Origin: Przewalskia tangutica
Taxonomy: Eukaryota; Streptophyta; Magnoliopsida; Solanales; Solanaceae
NCBI GenBank assembly: GCA_029844215.1
Contig: CM056721.1
Coordinates: forward strand, 133,329,254-133,393,253
Length of the DNA stretch: 64,000 nt
Direction of reading: 5' to 3'
Shown here: positions 47,790 to 59,600 of the stretch, piece after piece
How positions within the stretch are numbered: position 1 is the first letter of the stretch
How the letters are laid out: each line of letters starts with the position of its first letter
Notes under the pieces: model-generated
The model's database searches: none
What the model saw: only the letters and a program-made list of their open reading frames with translations
Told to the model about the DNA's origin: nothing
Translations under genes and position numbers: made by a program

Positions 47790-47960
47790 TTCCCTCTCTC
47801 TATTGTAAAAACGCAGTACTATTACTCTATTCTTCTCTTCCCTCTATATATGTATATATTTGTAGAGTGCATGTAAAGATAGTGTTTCTTGACTTTCTTC
47901 TCTATGTGAGAAGTTGGAAGATCAGATGTTATATATACATAGCCTAGGTATATAGTACTC
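47790..47960 (-). promoter_or_regulatory. Promoter of the DRT100-like gene
   Basis: On the minus strand a TATA-rich block (ATATATACATATATAGAGG, about 47843-47861) lies about 55-70 bp upstream of the ATG, followed by a CT/GA-type leader (GGGAAGAGAAGAATAG). TATA placement suits a short 5' leader. Confidence 0.5.
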
Positions 47961-48094
47961 ACTCCTTGCCGATTGATGTGACTTAGTTTGAATGCAGATT
48001 GAGTTTAAAATATAAAGATTTTTTTTTAAAATTTTATGATTTAAAATAAACTAAAGATATTTGTGTGATTATAAATTATCTCATTAAAAATATT

Positions 48095-48212
48095 TCAGAC
48101 TCCCGGTAATTATCCGAAAACCGGACCGATACTCGGATTGAAAAGTTATCGGTCCAGTTACGAGTATCAGAAAATTATCCGGACCGATAAGGATTCGGTC
48201 CGGCAACCCGAT
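48095..48212. mobile_element. Fragment of the CCGGT-rich hAT MITE
   Basis: Shares 'GGTAATTATCCGARAACCGG', 'ACGAGTATCARAAAATTA' and CGGACCGATAAGGA with 31303-31395. One end only; the other half is missing. Confidence 0.7.
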
Positions 48213-49057
48213 AATTGTAAATTGGTGCAACACATGAAATTAACTTTGTTTTCGGATCTTTAAGCAAATAGCCGTTTATCGTTTATTTTTTTAATCGGTA
48301 TACATAGATTATATAACGATTACACAATTTTTTTACATGGTTTATACATATATTATATATTTGCCAACTATTTTAGTTTAAACAGCCGAGTGAGCGTTTA
48401 TTTAGATTGATTTTGCTCTTCTTCTTTTTTGTTTTTATTATTGTTCTGTGTCAAATATTAGAAAATAAAACTAAAGGGTATCCTGCGTATTTTTCTACAT
48501 ATACTTATTACAATATCCTAAAATAATAGTTTTTTCGTATACGTTTGTTTCTTTACTTTTGTTCTTAATTGCTTGATTGTCTGCGCAACAATCGAGTTTT
48601 ATTACTATTTAATATACGTAATGGGGAAAGACATTATTAGAATAGAGAAGAAGTAAAAAGAGTGTGATCTGATTATCCCTACAGTTGGGCTAGAATTTAC
48701 GGCTAGAATAGAAAGATACTTAGTCGTCACATTCAATTAAATACCGTAGACGAATTGTATTCTCAACAGGTCGAACTGTTTTGAATCAGTGAGTAGTGGT
48801 TCGGGAGAATATTATGAGATTAATAATCCAGTTAATTGGCAATCATGAATAAATTAGCTATAGTGAGCTACTTGAACGACTCAATAGGATTGGTGAACAA
48901 ACCACATATCTCCTTAAATGTTAAAAATAATTAAAGAAAAAAAGGAGAGTTGAGCCAAAATAATGAAGAACTTTGATCTTCTCACTATACTTCATTGTAT
49001 CGCTTTGTTGTTTATTATCCTTTCTTCATTTAAAAAAATTATTAGAACGGTTAGTAT
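48213..49057. other. AT-rich intergenic DNA
   Basis: Nothing recognised. Confidence 0.3.
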
Positions 49058-49920
49058 TGTTGGAAAATTTATTAACGTGTAATAAAGTTAATCCTATTAT
49101 TTATGACTTAAATAATTGGGGCCCCGCACGTCGGAAAAATCGTTTCCACACACGTGCATACGTTGTACCAAGGATCATAAATTTCCTTAATGAAAGAGAT
49201 ATTGATACGTATACGAAATGTTTGAAACATGAAATGATAGACGGTTATTGGCCAAGTGACAAGTGTTTCACGTTGGTAAATGAAGGAAGAAGTGTACGAT
49301 GTATAAAAGATTTAGTCGGAAACGCCGCGAGCCTCGGCGGCGCGACGCCACCGCCGAGCGCGTTCTCCAACCCGGCCATGGCGCTAATTCGGTTGTTGGC
49401 TACTGGAATTTAGGCGCCGCGACGCCTCCTAGGAAAGGCCGTGGCGCTTCGATTCCAGAAGGCTGGACGGAAGACAAAAAGTTTTGACTTTTGGGCTGGT
49501 TTTGGAGCATTGAACCTCCATTACTTTGCACTTGAATTCAGTCATTATTTGACTGAATTGTAACCCCATATTAAGTGTCATTACATGTCATTGAAGGTCA
49601 TTACTTAGCTAGATGGGAAATCATCTTCATCACACTATAAATTGAAGTCTTTGGCTCATTTGAAGAACACACCAAACTTCAGAAATCTTCTAAGTTTTTC
49701 TTCTTCTCTAGCAATTTTCCACACTCAAAAGACCATTCTTTTAGTAAACACTTGAGTTATCCTTTACTCAATTGTTTGTTGCTGTTTTATCTTGGGAGAC
49801 AAGTTGTCAATAGCCGTTAAATGATTTATACAGGGCAATATTGTCTTAAGGATAGATTGAATATCAATCGACCCAGCAAACTATTTTCTTTGTTCTTATT
49901 TCCAGATTTATAATCAAAGT
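49058..49920 (+). repeat. LTR-like repeat, copy 1
   Basis: Begins TGTTGGAAAATTTATTAACG. Has a GGGGCCCCGCACGTCG block, GC-rich 'GCCGCGA/GGCGCGACGCC' segments (49320-49450), a TATA box (CACTATAAATTGAAG at about 49633) and a downstream CTTCTTCTCTAGCAATTTTC leader, and ends near TTATTTCCAGATTTATAAT. Same order as copy 2 at 51394-52200. The promoter-like layout suggests an LTR; no internal domain was found between the copies. Confidence 0.65.
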
Positions 49921-50280
49921 TATTGTTGCTTACTTTCTCATTTCCTTGTAAACACAATTATAATTAAACGAAATACAACCAGGTTTTGATCAATCCATTT
50001 GTAATTAGAAGTGTTGTTTTTTTGGCATCCTTTGGTCTATAAACAAAAAATTAAAAACAATAGGGTCCATGAGATATTGTGGCACATTGGCTCATGTGCA
50101 ATTTATCTTCAATTATTCTATTTTCACCATTAAGACGGATTCAACCAACTGTCAAAGATTCACTGTTTTTCAGACTTCGCATGTTTGAAAGAATCCTCGT
50201 TCAATCTCTTTTCTTACTAATAATATGACAAAATTATTGAAGATGTGCTCAAAATTAGAAAATAAGGTACGAATTATTTA

Positions 50281-50455
50281 TCCAAGCCCTGCATTCGGGA
50301 TTCTCAAGCAGATGCATCCTCATCGCCTCGTGAGAGTGCATCGCTGACCAAGTGTGATTTAACGGTGGCGTGGTTTGCGCATTATCGATCAGGATTTCTC
50401 GTCACTGAAGAAGAAGGCGGCGAATTCGCCTTCATAAATAAATAAAAAAAGGTAC
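50281..50455 (+). mobile_element. SINE fragment (family of 35870-36110)
   Basis: Contains GGCGTGGTTTGCGCATTATC and GATCAGGATTTCTCG near 50366-50402, matching the 3' half of the SINE at 35870-36110, and ends in an AAATAAATAAAAAAAG tail. The 5' half is unclear. Confidence 0.55.
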
Positions 50456-50747
50456 GAATTATTTAATTCGGAGAAAGTTATACCTTAAGTGTATTAAAAC
50501 TGTAGAACCACCGACAGACGAATACTATTCTTGAAGTCGTATGAATGGGTCCAAATAGCAATTAAATTAGTCTTAATAGTTGAAAATAATTGACCTGAGA
50601 ATCATGCCGACATTAGAGCTGGATTTGGGTCATTAATTTGTGCTTTGCTAGCTCCACTCCATATGAGATTGTCGTTTATAACAATTATAGTCAAATAATC
50701 ATTACCATATTAGCAAAACCCTAATTAATGCTGCACGTACCCCGCCT

Positions 50748-50760
50748 CCCCCCCCCCCCC
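50748..50760. repeat. C13 homopolymer
   Basis: Uninterrupted run of 13 C. Similar runs: C15 at 25178-25192, G13 at 60477-60489, G17 at 63297-63313. Confidence 0.9.
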
Positions 50761-50902
50761 GCAAAAAACAACTGAACCATTTTCTATGCCTAAAATCTCT
50801 CCTAACATCAATTTATGATTTATTCCAAATTTATTGGCCTAGACTAACTATATGCCTAAATTTAATTTTTTGGTTTATGATTTTCTTGATATTTAAAAAT
50901 TT

Positions 50903-51090
50903 AAATTTTTAATAATAGTATATAACAAATATATATTACTGTATTTAAGTTTATATAGTAAATATTCACAAATACAACATATATATGCAGATATATAAAT
51001 TTTTAATAATAGTATATAACAAATATATATTACTGTATTTAAGTTTATATAGTAAATATTCACAAATACAACATATATATGCAGATATAT
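50903..51090. repeat. Perfect tandem duplication, 2 x 94 bp
   Basis: 50903-50996 and 50997-51090 are identical by eye (AAATTTTTAATAATAGTATA ... ATATATGCAGATATAT). AT-rich, non-coding; the minus-strand frame across it repeats a peptide twice but is not a gene. Confidence 0.9.
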
Positions 51091-51393
51091 TTTAAGTAGG
51101 CATATTTCTGATATAAATGTTTTTAATATCATCATATAAGAATTTGAGCTCAATAATAAATGTAATTTAATAATACATATATTACATTAAATTTTATTTT
51201 TCATTTCTTGTATGCTTACTGAATAACTGATGAATAAAAGTAGTATGTATGAATGTATTACTATTATATATAGCATTTTAATAATATACATATATAGTAT
51301 AGTATTTGTGTATTACTATTATATACATCAAATATAATCAGAATACATAGTATATAATTTTTTGGACAAGCATATTATGAATCATATAGTAAT

Positions 51394-52200
51394 TGTTGGA
51401 AATTTATTAACGTGAAATAAAATTTATCCTATTATTTATTACTCGAACAATTGGGGGCCCGCACGTCGTAAACGTCGTTTCCACACACGTTGTACCAAGG
51501 ATCGTAAATTTCCTTAGTGAAAGAGATATTGGTACGTAAACAAAGTGTTTGAGACATGAAATGATAGACGGTTGTTGGCCAAATGACGAGTGTTTCACGT
51601 TGGTAAATGAAGGAAGAAATGTAAATATCGAAACGGGTCGAAAAAGGCCGCAACGTCTCCGCGGAGTTGCTGAGCCGCGACGCCCAAGGACCAGAGCCGT
51701 GACGCTAATTCTTGTTCCAGCTACTGGAGTCACGGCGCCGCGACACCTCTGAGGCTGAGCCGCGACGCTACCCCGACAGTAACTGCGACAGAATTTCAAC
51801 CGTTGGGCTGATTTTGGAGACGTTGTGAGACATTAAAATATCAGTTTTTCCTCTATAAATCAACTATTACTTGGTGGATTGAATGACCATTATTTGGGCT
51901 CTTGAAAAGGTCCTCTTTACACTACTATAAATTGAAATTTTTTGCTCAATTGCTAAACACTTGCAATCTGAAATTTTTGAACACTTCTTCTTCTCTAAGA
52001 AATTTTCACACTCAAATGTTCTTCTTTTAATAAACATTTGAGTTTACTTTGCTCACTTGTTTGTTGCTGTTTTATTTTGGGAGACAAATTGTCAATTAAC
52101 GTAAAGGATATATACGAGACAATATTGTCTTAAGGACATAGTGAATATCATTCGACCTAGCAAACCTTGTTTTTTATTCTCATTTCCAGATTGTAATCTT
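51394..52200 (+). repeat. LTR-like repeat, copy 2
   Basis: TGTTGGAAATTTATTAACGT, GGGGGCCCGCACGTCG, ATGAAATGATAGACGGTTG, GCCGCGACGCC segments, TATA box CACTACTATAAATTGAA (about 51918), TTGTTTGCTGTTTTATTTTG-like end and TCATTTCCAGATTG. Direct orientation relative to copy 1, about 1.5 kb away. Confidence 0.65.
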
Positions 52201-53366
52201 TGTAATAGTTATGTACTTTCCGTTCATCCAATTATTGTAATTGTTGTATTCACAATTTTACTCACAGTAATATTATATTATATTATATGAATGTACAAGT
52301 GCATAATATTGTATTATTTGATATAAATAATATATAACAGTTACTGAGAAAAGGAAATAAAGAATTAATGTGAAAACTCGCTAGAATTATGGGATAGATA
52401 TCCGTTATAGGAGAGAAAAGTTGGAATAGAGAAGAAAGGTAATAAATATGAATCCTAATTATGTAGAACTTCCTTTAATTATTACTAGCATACTAATAGA
52501 ATCTTTTATATATATATATACTACTTATGAAAGGATGCAAAAATTATGCCACTTATGTTATAAAAACTCTATTAATATGTTGCACAAAGTAAAAATCTCT
52601 TTTTAGTTTTGTACATATGCCTCATTAATTAAGCAGTCAAAGTCATAACTTTGGAGTTTTTAGTTGCTCGAGTATATAGTAACTGACTGTTATGTCATAT
52701 GTGCATAGGTCTGTTCATTTTGGATTATCAAATTAAATTTGCTTTTGCCTCATTTGAAATTGTTAAATTTGGTCATTCTTTACCCTTTTAGTTCATTTAT
52801 ATCCTTAATGTCAGCAAATTATTTAGTATTTGGCCTTATTATTATCAGAAGTCCAATTTATGATATAGAATTACACTAAAATTGGGAGGTCCATTAAAGA
52901 CCAAGTGCAAAAATGATACCTTTTCCTACTTTGCAGAAATGATATTAGGCCAATAGCTTAAAGTAAGGCAGAATTGCTTAATTTTGAATAGTATTATAGC
53001 AACTTTAACCATTCTCCCTTATTTTTTTTGTGATTGTGCATATGTAAGTAGTGTGATTCACAAAGCATAGCCTGTTCTAATCTTAAATAAAAGTCTCGTT
53101 TCTTCCTTCTCCAACTTGATGATATTTTAAAATCATAATACAAGTTAAGAGGTAAATTTGAACATTTTTCTTGAAAATTTTGGACACATGGAGTCATCTA
53201 TTTCATGTTGGAACTCCATTAACGGCAAGGGTAAATACGAGAAAATTTGCTAACAACAAAGGTATGAATGGACAAAAGTATAATTAAGGGCAAAATTAAG
53301 CAATTTTGATTAGTGTAATGACAAATTTGGACATTTTCCCAATCTCTTAAAATTTTAGACTAGAGA
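52201..53366. other. AT-rich intergenic DNA
   Basis: Nothing bounded. (ATA)n-like sequence near 52262-52340 and a (TA)n run near 52507. Confidence 0.3.
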
Positions 53367-53375
53367 CAATAGACA

Positions 53376-54162
53376 GAGCGAATTGCCAAAATAATACTCT
53401 CTCAAAAATTATTGCCAGAATATTATTCTTCCAAAATTAATTTCCATTTTACTATTAATTTTTCCACATGGATTGCCAAGTGGATAAAACATATTAGTTA
53501 GTATTTAATCAATATTTCACATGTCACATATATTGTAGGAATGTAAATTTATAAGTTTATATTGTACATTTATTCTATTAGAAAAGTTAAAATATATTTT
53601 TTCCGTTTATTCCCGGGTCGGGTCGATGTGGCCCGACAAATTCAATTTTATTTTTATTTTTAAAACGAAACTGAAAATTTAATTTTAAAAAAAATGAAAA
53701 TTCATTTTTAAAAAAATATTTCATGCAAATGCAAGCGGAAACAATTGATTATTCGCATCACAAAACATAGCGATAAGCATGGTTTCCTTGTACTTCCCAA
53801 AAAAAATGAATTAAAATATATTTATATTGAATTAAAATGAATTTTCGTTTTTTTTTAAATTGAATTTTCAGTTTCATTTTTTCAAAAATAAATAAAAAAA
53901 TCTGTCGGTCCACGTCGATCCGACCCGAAAATAAACGAAAAAATATATTTTAACTTTTCTAATAGAATAAATGTACAATAAACTTATAAATTTACATTCC
54001 TACAATATATGTGACATGTGAAATATTGATTAAATACTAACTAATATGTTTTTATCCACTTGGCAATCCATGTGGAAAAATTAATAGTAAAATGTAAATT
54101 AATTTTGGGAGAATAGTATTATGAGAATAATTTTTTCAGAGTACTATTTTGACAATTCGCTC
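53376..54162. mobile_element. Foldback MULE with about 330-bp inverted arms
   Basis: The left arm 53376 to about 53708 and right arm about 53834 to 54162 are inverted copies (ends GAGCGAATTGCCAAAATAAT and, on the other strand, GAGCGAATTGTCAAAATAGT). The loop is about 125 bp. The perfect 9-bp target duplication CAATAGACA is at 53367-53375 and 54163-54171. Non-coding. Transcripts across it would form a long hairpin. Confidence 0.92.
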
Positions 54163-54195
54163 CAATAGACAACTCATTGGACAATTCATGACATA

Positions 54196-55182
54196 TGTTG
54201 TTAAGGCATTGGATAAGATTGTTGATGTTGTGTGAGTGTTACATCAGGTTTTATGACTGGACAACATCTTGCAGTGTTCTGCAGATGTTGCTGCGATGAA
54301 CATCCAAGAACATCCGCGACTCGCAGATGTTGTCTCCGATGTTGCAAAAACATCTCACCCAACATCTTTGGAAACGATTTTGCCTATTCTTCCGGCCAAA
54401 ACAATATTTGTTACTGTGAGTTAAAAATGTCTTAGGCAAGCTAAATATGGAGTTGTGTTTAAAACGTAGGAATTGAAGGAGTCAAGCTTGGAATCAAAGC
54501 AACTTGAAGACCAAGTCAAAGCTGATGAGAAATTCAAGGAGCTGGAAGAGGTCCAAGTTGCTGCCTCTTTCTCTCAACTTCCACAACCAACCAGTGAGAG
54601 TTTCAAGGAAGTCCACACTATAAACAGAGGAGGAACTTCAGAGTATTGTCATCAAGAATCAAAATGTAATAATACCAAGAGAGCTCTCGGGATTTCGCTT
54701 CAGAAATCTGGATCAAAACATTTTATTTTAGCCTAAGTCTTTTAATAATATTTGTCCCACATTACAATTGCTATCTCTATTCTAGATTAAGATCAATATA
54801 AATGCAATTGTAATGAAGATGTTGTATTTGTCTTTTTAGACTTTTTAACTTAGGTGAAGTTATCTGCGACTTCTTTTTTTGTAATTTCTTTTTTGTTTGT
54901 ATTGCACAATTTGTAACAAAAAATACATTTATAATTGTATATAATATATACAATTCTTTTGGTCATTGACCATCAAGGGATATATTAATATATACCCTTG
55001 AAAATATAAACATTTGTGTTTTTTACTTTTCCGCTGCATTTATACTCTTAAGGTTTATTCTATTTTTTTACCAGTGTTGCCAGAAATGTTGTCTCAACAT
55101 TGTAGACAACATTTGAAACTGTTTCAGTGGTTCTTGCTGTTTCGATTATAGTGTTACCTATCCATAGCCCCGGAATCCAACA
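54196..55182 (+). repeat. Presumed 5' LTR of the SIRE-like element
   Basis: Contains a TATA-like CACTATAAACAGAGGAGG at about 54617 and T-rich termination-like sequence near 54830-54900. Ends in CA three nt before the primer-binding site. An 87-codon frame at 54473-54736 lies inside it and is not considered a gene. Confidence 0.55.
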
Positions 55183-55499
55183 AGTGGTATCAAAGTCAAC
55201 ACTTGACACAATAAGTGCTTGGTCTTATTATTCTAAGTTATGGATCCGGCAAATTCAAAATATTGGTAGACTTCCTGTTGGTTCAAATTATGCCTATTGG
55301 ATCGTCTATGTTCTCATATCAAATTAATTGATATTAGGGCATGGATATCTATAACTCATGGGTATGTTGTATTAATGTAGCCGCCAGATGAGGAATGTGA
55401 CATTCTTGTTACACCCAAATCCAAATGGACGACGGAAGAAACCAATAATGCGAGCTACAATGGAAAAAAGAACTTTTGAGGATGGAAGAAACGGAAGAC

Positions 55500-56700
55500 G
55501 TAAAATCCTATTTTGAAATGTTGAATGACGTTTTTAGATTTATAATGTTGAAATTAATGTTGTAACATTGTGACAACATATTTCATGTATGTGAATATGT
55601 TGGTACAAATGTTGGACAACATTCTGCCCAACATACCTTCTAATAAATGTCAAGTGTTTGGTGTTCCTTTAACCAACACCCAACTTGTGGTAAAGACTCT
55701 CTGTTCTCTTCCTGCGAAGTTCAATATAAAGATTTGTGCGATTGAAGAAGTTTGTGATGGTGCTAATGTTGTCTTGCTCTCTCGAAAATTCATTTCGATG
55801 GTGAGAAAGATCAACAATGATAGGTTTAAGTCTAAATCCAAAGAGTACCAAAGTCAAATCTTTAATCATCAGTCCACTAGATTTTCTCCAAATACACAAA
55901 AATGTAACTAAAGAAATTCAATTCGGATCATACAAAATTTGATCTTAAGCAAATTGAGTCCGGACATGCATGCTCAAGATGAGATCATTATGCTAATAAA
56001 TGTACAAACACTCTTGAAAATTTGGTAAGAGTCAGTGAGTTTTTCTTAGTGATGATGAAGAAGGAGATCCAAAACCATAATCACAATCAATACTGGCTGT
56101 TGTTTTCGAACAATTTTTGTCTGATAACGAAGATGTCATCGACAATGTTGTCTCAACATCTGTGGCAACATCAGCAACAACATCTGCGGGAACATCTCTA
56201 AGGTATGAATATTTTAACTTTCCGGATGTAAATTGTTTTAGTGATGTTTCAACTAGTGTGACTCAATGATTGAATCAAGTTGACTCTCAAGATGACATGA
56301 TTAAGCATGTACAAATTTTTTGTAAAGCTTTAATCATTGAATCTGAGCAACGTGACTCAAAAGTCAAATCTTTAACTCGTGAGAATCATGATTTAAAAGG
56401 CACAATTACCCATTGAGAGGTAGCACTTACCAAAAAGGATCTCTAATTTGGTAAGATTTGTGTAAAATTTGGATTCTGTCGTAGACACTTTCCAAAAGCT
56501 CAACACGAGGATCTTAAAATTGGATGAAATTCTTTGCTTCAATAAGTCTTCATATGCAGGTATTGGATATCAAAAATCTCTTAAAATTATTTATCCTAGT
56601 TTCGTTGATAAAAATGAGAAAATCTTTTTAAAGGAAAGATTGTCTTGTCTAAATCAAAGAAAAATCTGAAGTATGTGGATAGTTACTTAAATTTCCTTGG
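55500..56700 (+). pseudogene. SIRE-like gag remnant
   Basis: 55570-55911 holds the clearest piece: TNTQLVVKTLCSLPAKFNIK, then a disturbed stretch; CysCCHC-like text near 55950-55990 (ESGHACSRCDHY-type) is only suggestive. Many stops. Confidence 0.55.
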
Positions 56701-56899
56701 AAATATAATGACATACTACTTCAAACTTCAAAATTATGTGAAGAAGGTGTTGCCTAAAATATCGTCTAAAATATTGTTCAAACATTTCAGACAACATTCG
56801 AAGCTACATTTCTAAACAAACAAGGAGGAAATATTTTAAGAGAGGTTGAGTTTCTAAAATGGTCTTAACTGGTAATATCTACATTAATGCATTAAAGAA

Positions 56900-57720
56900 C
56901 TAACATTACAGGTTCTTAGTACTTTGATTGTGAGCATTCATGCCACATGAATAGTACGAAAGACTTTATGAAGAATTAAGAGTCGTTCCATAGAGGTTAC
57001 GTGACTTTTGGTGGGAGTAAGATCAAGTTTTTTTTCGGTAAAAGAACGTTGAATGATTCCTGATATACCAGCATTGAAGAATGTACTTAATGTTGATGGC
57101 TTAGTTGCTAACCTTCTTAGCATAAGTCAACTTTATGATGATGATCTCAAGGTTAAACCGTCTCTGAATTTTGTATGAAAGATAAGCAAACGCATGTTGC
57201 CCTTAATGTTGCCCAACACGACGGACAACATTCAGGTATGTCTCTCTGTCTTCAGTTATTGCATGTAGATCTAATGGATCCAATTGAAGTAGACAACCTA
57301 CGTGCATGAGGTATTCCTTTGTTATTGTGGATGATTTTTCTAGGTACACATGGAGATATTTCTTCAAATGAAAAATCATGAACCTTTGAAATGTTTAAAG
57401 CTTTACACTAGAATTATGAATCTGTTTTGTTCTCCTATTTTTGGATTAGGTCCGATCATGGAAAGGATTTTGAAAACCGTTCTTTTGCAAAAATGTGTGA
57501 AAAGAAATGGATTTTTCCATGAATTTTATGCTCCCAAAACTCCTCAGTGGAATGGGGTAGCAGAAAGGATGAACAAAACCTTGCAAGAAATGGAAGAGGG
57601 ATGTTAAGTTCTAAACAAATGTCAAAGAAGTTTTTTATGGCAGAAGCCTTAAACACCACATCTCTAATAGAGTCTACCTAAGGCCAAGTACTAAAATGAC
57701 ATCCTTTGAAATAATAATTA
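56900..57720 (+). pseudogene. SIRE-like integrase remnant
   Basis: Fragments: YHRSCHMNSTK-like text near 56930, DVDGLVANLLSISQL-like text near 57090-57130, VVDDFSRYTW near 57325-57350, then FFHEFYAPKTPQWNGVAERM (57511-57570), where the E of the DDE triad lies, and NKTLQEM. Frames change repeatedly. Confidence 0.75.
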
Positions 57721-57779
57721 AGTTACTTTTATATCTCTTTTGGGTGTATTTGGTACATCTTAAATGACAGGTATCATTT

Positions 57780-58910
57780 GACGAAGTTTGACTTTAAGAA
57801 TGAGAAATGAATTTTTATTGGCTAGTCATGCTTATCGTATATACAATCTGAGGACCAAGACCGTACAAGAGTTGATCAATGTTATTTTTGGTGATCTTAC
57901 TGATGTGACATGTAAATCATCAGAAAACAGCATTGCAGTTACAACAGAAAAAGAGCAAACTGCAGAATCAGATGTTGTCCCAAATAGTGTCACAACATCA
58001 GAGACAACATCTGAACCACAAGAAGAGACCACAAGGGTCGAAGTGAAGGAGGAGTCCAGAACTGAAATGCAAGATCAAGAGACCCTCCATCAAAGATTAG
58101 TAAGAATCATCCCTCAGACCAGGTGATAGGGGGAGTTTGTGAAGGAATTATTACAAGAGAGAAAGAGTCAATCAACTACCGAGAGATGGTAATGTATGTG
58201 TGTATGTCTACCATATACCAACAGGTTAGTCTTTCTTGTTTCATATCTACTTTGGAACCAAAAATATTTTGGAAGCACTAAAAGATAATTTTTGGATTCA
58301 AGCAATGCAAGAAGAGCTTGAGCAACATTCTCGAAATGATGTCTGAGATCCGGTTCCATGTCTTAACAATTCAAATGTTAGTGGAACTAAATGGATCTTT
58401 AAGTCAGACTAATCAAGAACTATAGTTCAAAATAAAGTCCATCTAGTGGCTCAAGGCTATACTCAGGTTAAAGGTATGGACTATGACAAAATCTTTGCAC
58501 CTGTGGCTAGAACTGAATCAATTAGACTTACCCTTGCTGTTGATTGTTGTCTAAAAATCATTTTGTACCAAATGAATGTTAAAAGTGCTTTCCTAAATGG
58601 TTTTTCTTGATAAGAAAGTCTATGTTTTGAGGATCCTCACCACTCACATTATGTATACAAGCCCAAGAAATGCTTTGTATAGGTTGAAACAAGCTCCTTG
58701 TGTGTGGTATGATCGTTTGATTAGACTTCTACTTGATTTTGATTTTAGCCATGATGAATCTGATAGAACTATATTTATAAAATGTCATGGTGTAGATATT
58801 ATCATAGCTCAAATTTATGTAGATGACATAACTTTTGACTCGACCTCACAGTCGTACCTTAAGACTTTCATGTCGAGGCTATGTGATCAACATTTAAGAT
58901 GAGCATGATT
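57780..58910 (+). pseudogene. SIRE-like reverse transcriptase remnant
   Basis: AYRIYNLRTKTVQELINVIF near 57830, then a Ser/Thr/Glu-rich linker, VHLVAQGYTQVKGMDYDKIF near 58440, APVARTESIRL, QMNVKSAFLNG, YRLKQAPCVWYDRL, and the catalytic AQIYVDDITFDSTS at about 58807-58850. Stops and frameshifts throughout. Confidence 0.85.
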
Positions 58911-59089
58911 GGGTAACTAACTTATTTCTTAGGCCTGCAGATAAAGCAAAGTAAAGATGGAACTTTCATCTCACAAACCAAATACGCCAAGAATATAGGT
59001 AGAAGATTTGGATTGGAGAATGCTAAACATGTGAAAACTCCAATGGACTTCTCGCAAAAAGGTATGTAAAGACGATGTTGGCGAAGATG

Positions 59090-59600
59090 TTGACCCAACA
59101 TTGTACCAATCCATGATAGGTACTTTTATATCTTACTGTTAGTCGTCCAACATTATGTTTAGTGTATTTGTGTGTGCATGTGTTCAAGTCTGTCCCAAAA
59201 TATTCCACTTAAATGCCGTAAAACGTATTATTCGATATGTTGTTGGCACGTATGAGTTGGAAATTTTGATATTTCAATGACACTTATCCTAACTTAATAG
59301 GATTTAATGACTTGAATTAGGCTGAAGATGTGAATGATAGGGAGAATACAAGTAGATGCTATTGTTTACCTTGGCAACAATCTTATACATCTTTTTTCAA
59401 GCAACACTATGATTTTGTACTGTGATAATCTGAGTGCTATTAATATTTCCAAAAATCTTGTTCAGCATTCACGTATAAAACACATAGACATAAGACATCA
59501 TTTTTTCAAGAGACTTAGTGGAAACAGCTAGTTCAAATCAAACATGTTGATACTCTTTCTCAACTAGCTGATTTTTTATCAAACTCTTAGATCATGAGAG
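59090..59600 (+). pseudogene. SIRE-like RNase H remnant
   Basis: Text such as LYCDNLSAINISKNLVQHSR and IKHIDIRHHFFKRL (59418-59515) marks the end of Copia RNase H; upstream parts are frame-shifted. Confidence 0.8.

Noticed and set aside
54473..54736. 87-codon frame MKESSLESKQLEDQ...
   Set aside because: Lies within the presumed LTR of the SIRE-like element next to its TATA box; no family recognised.
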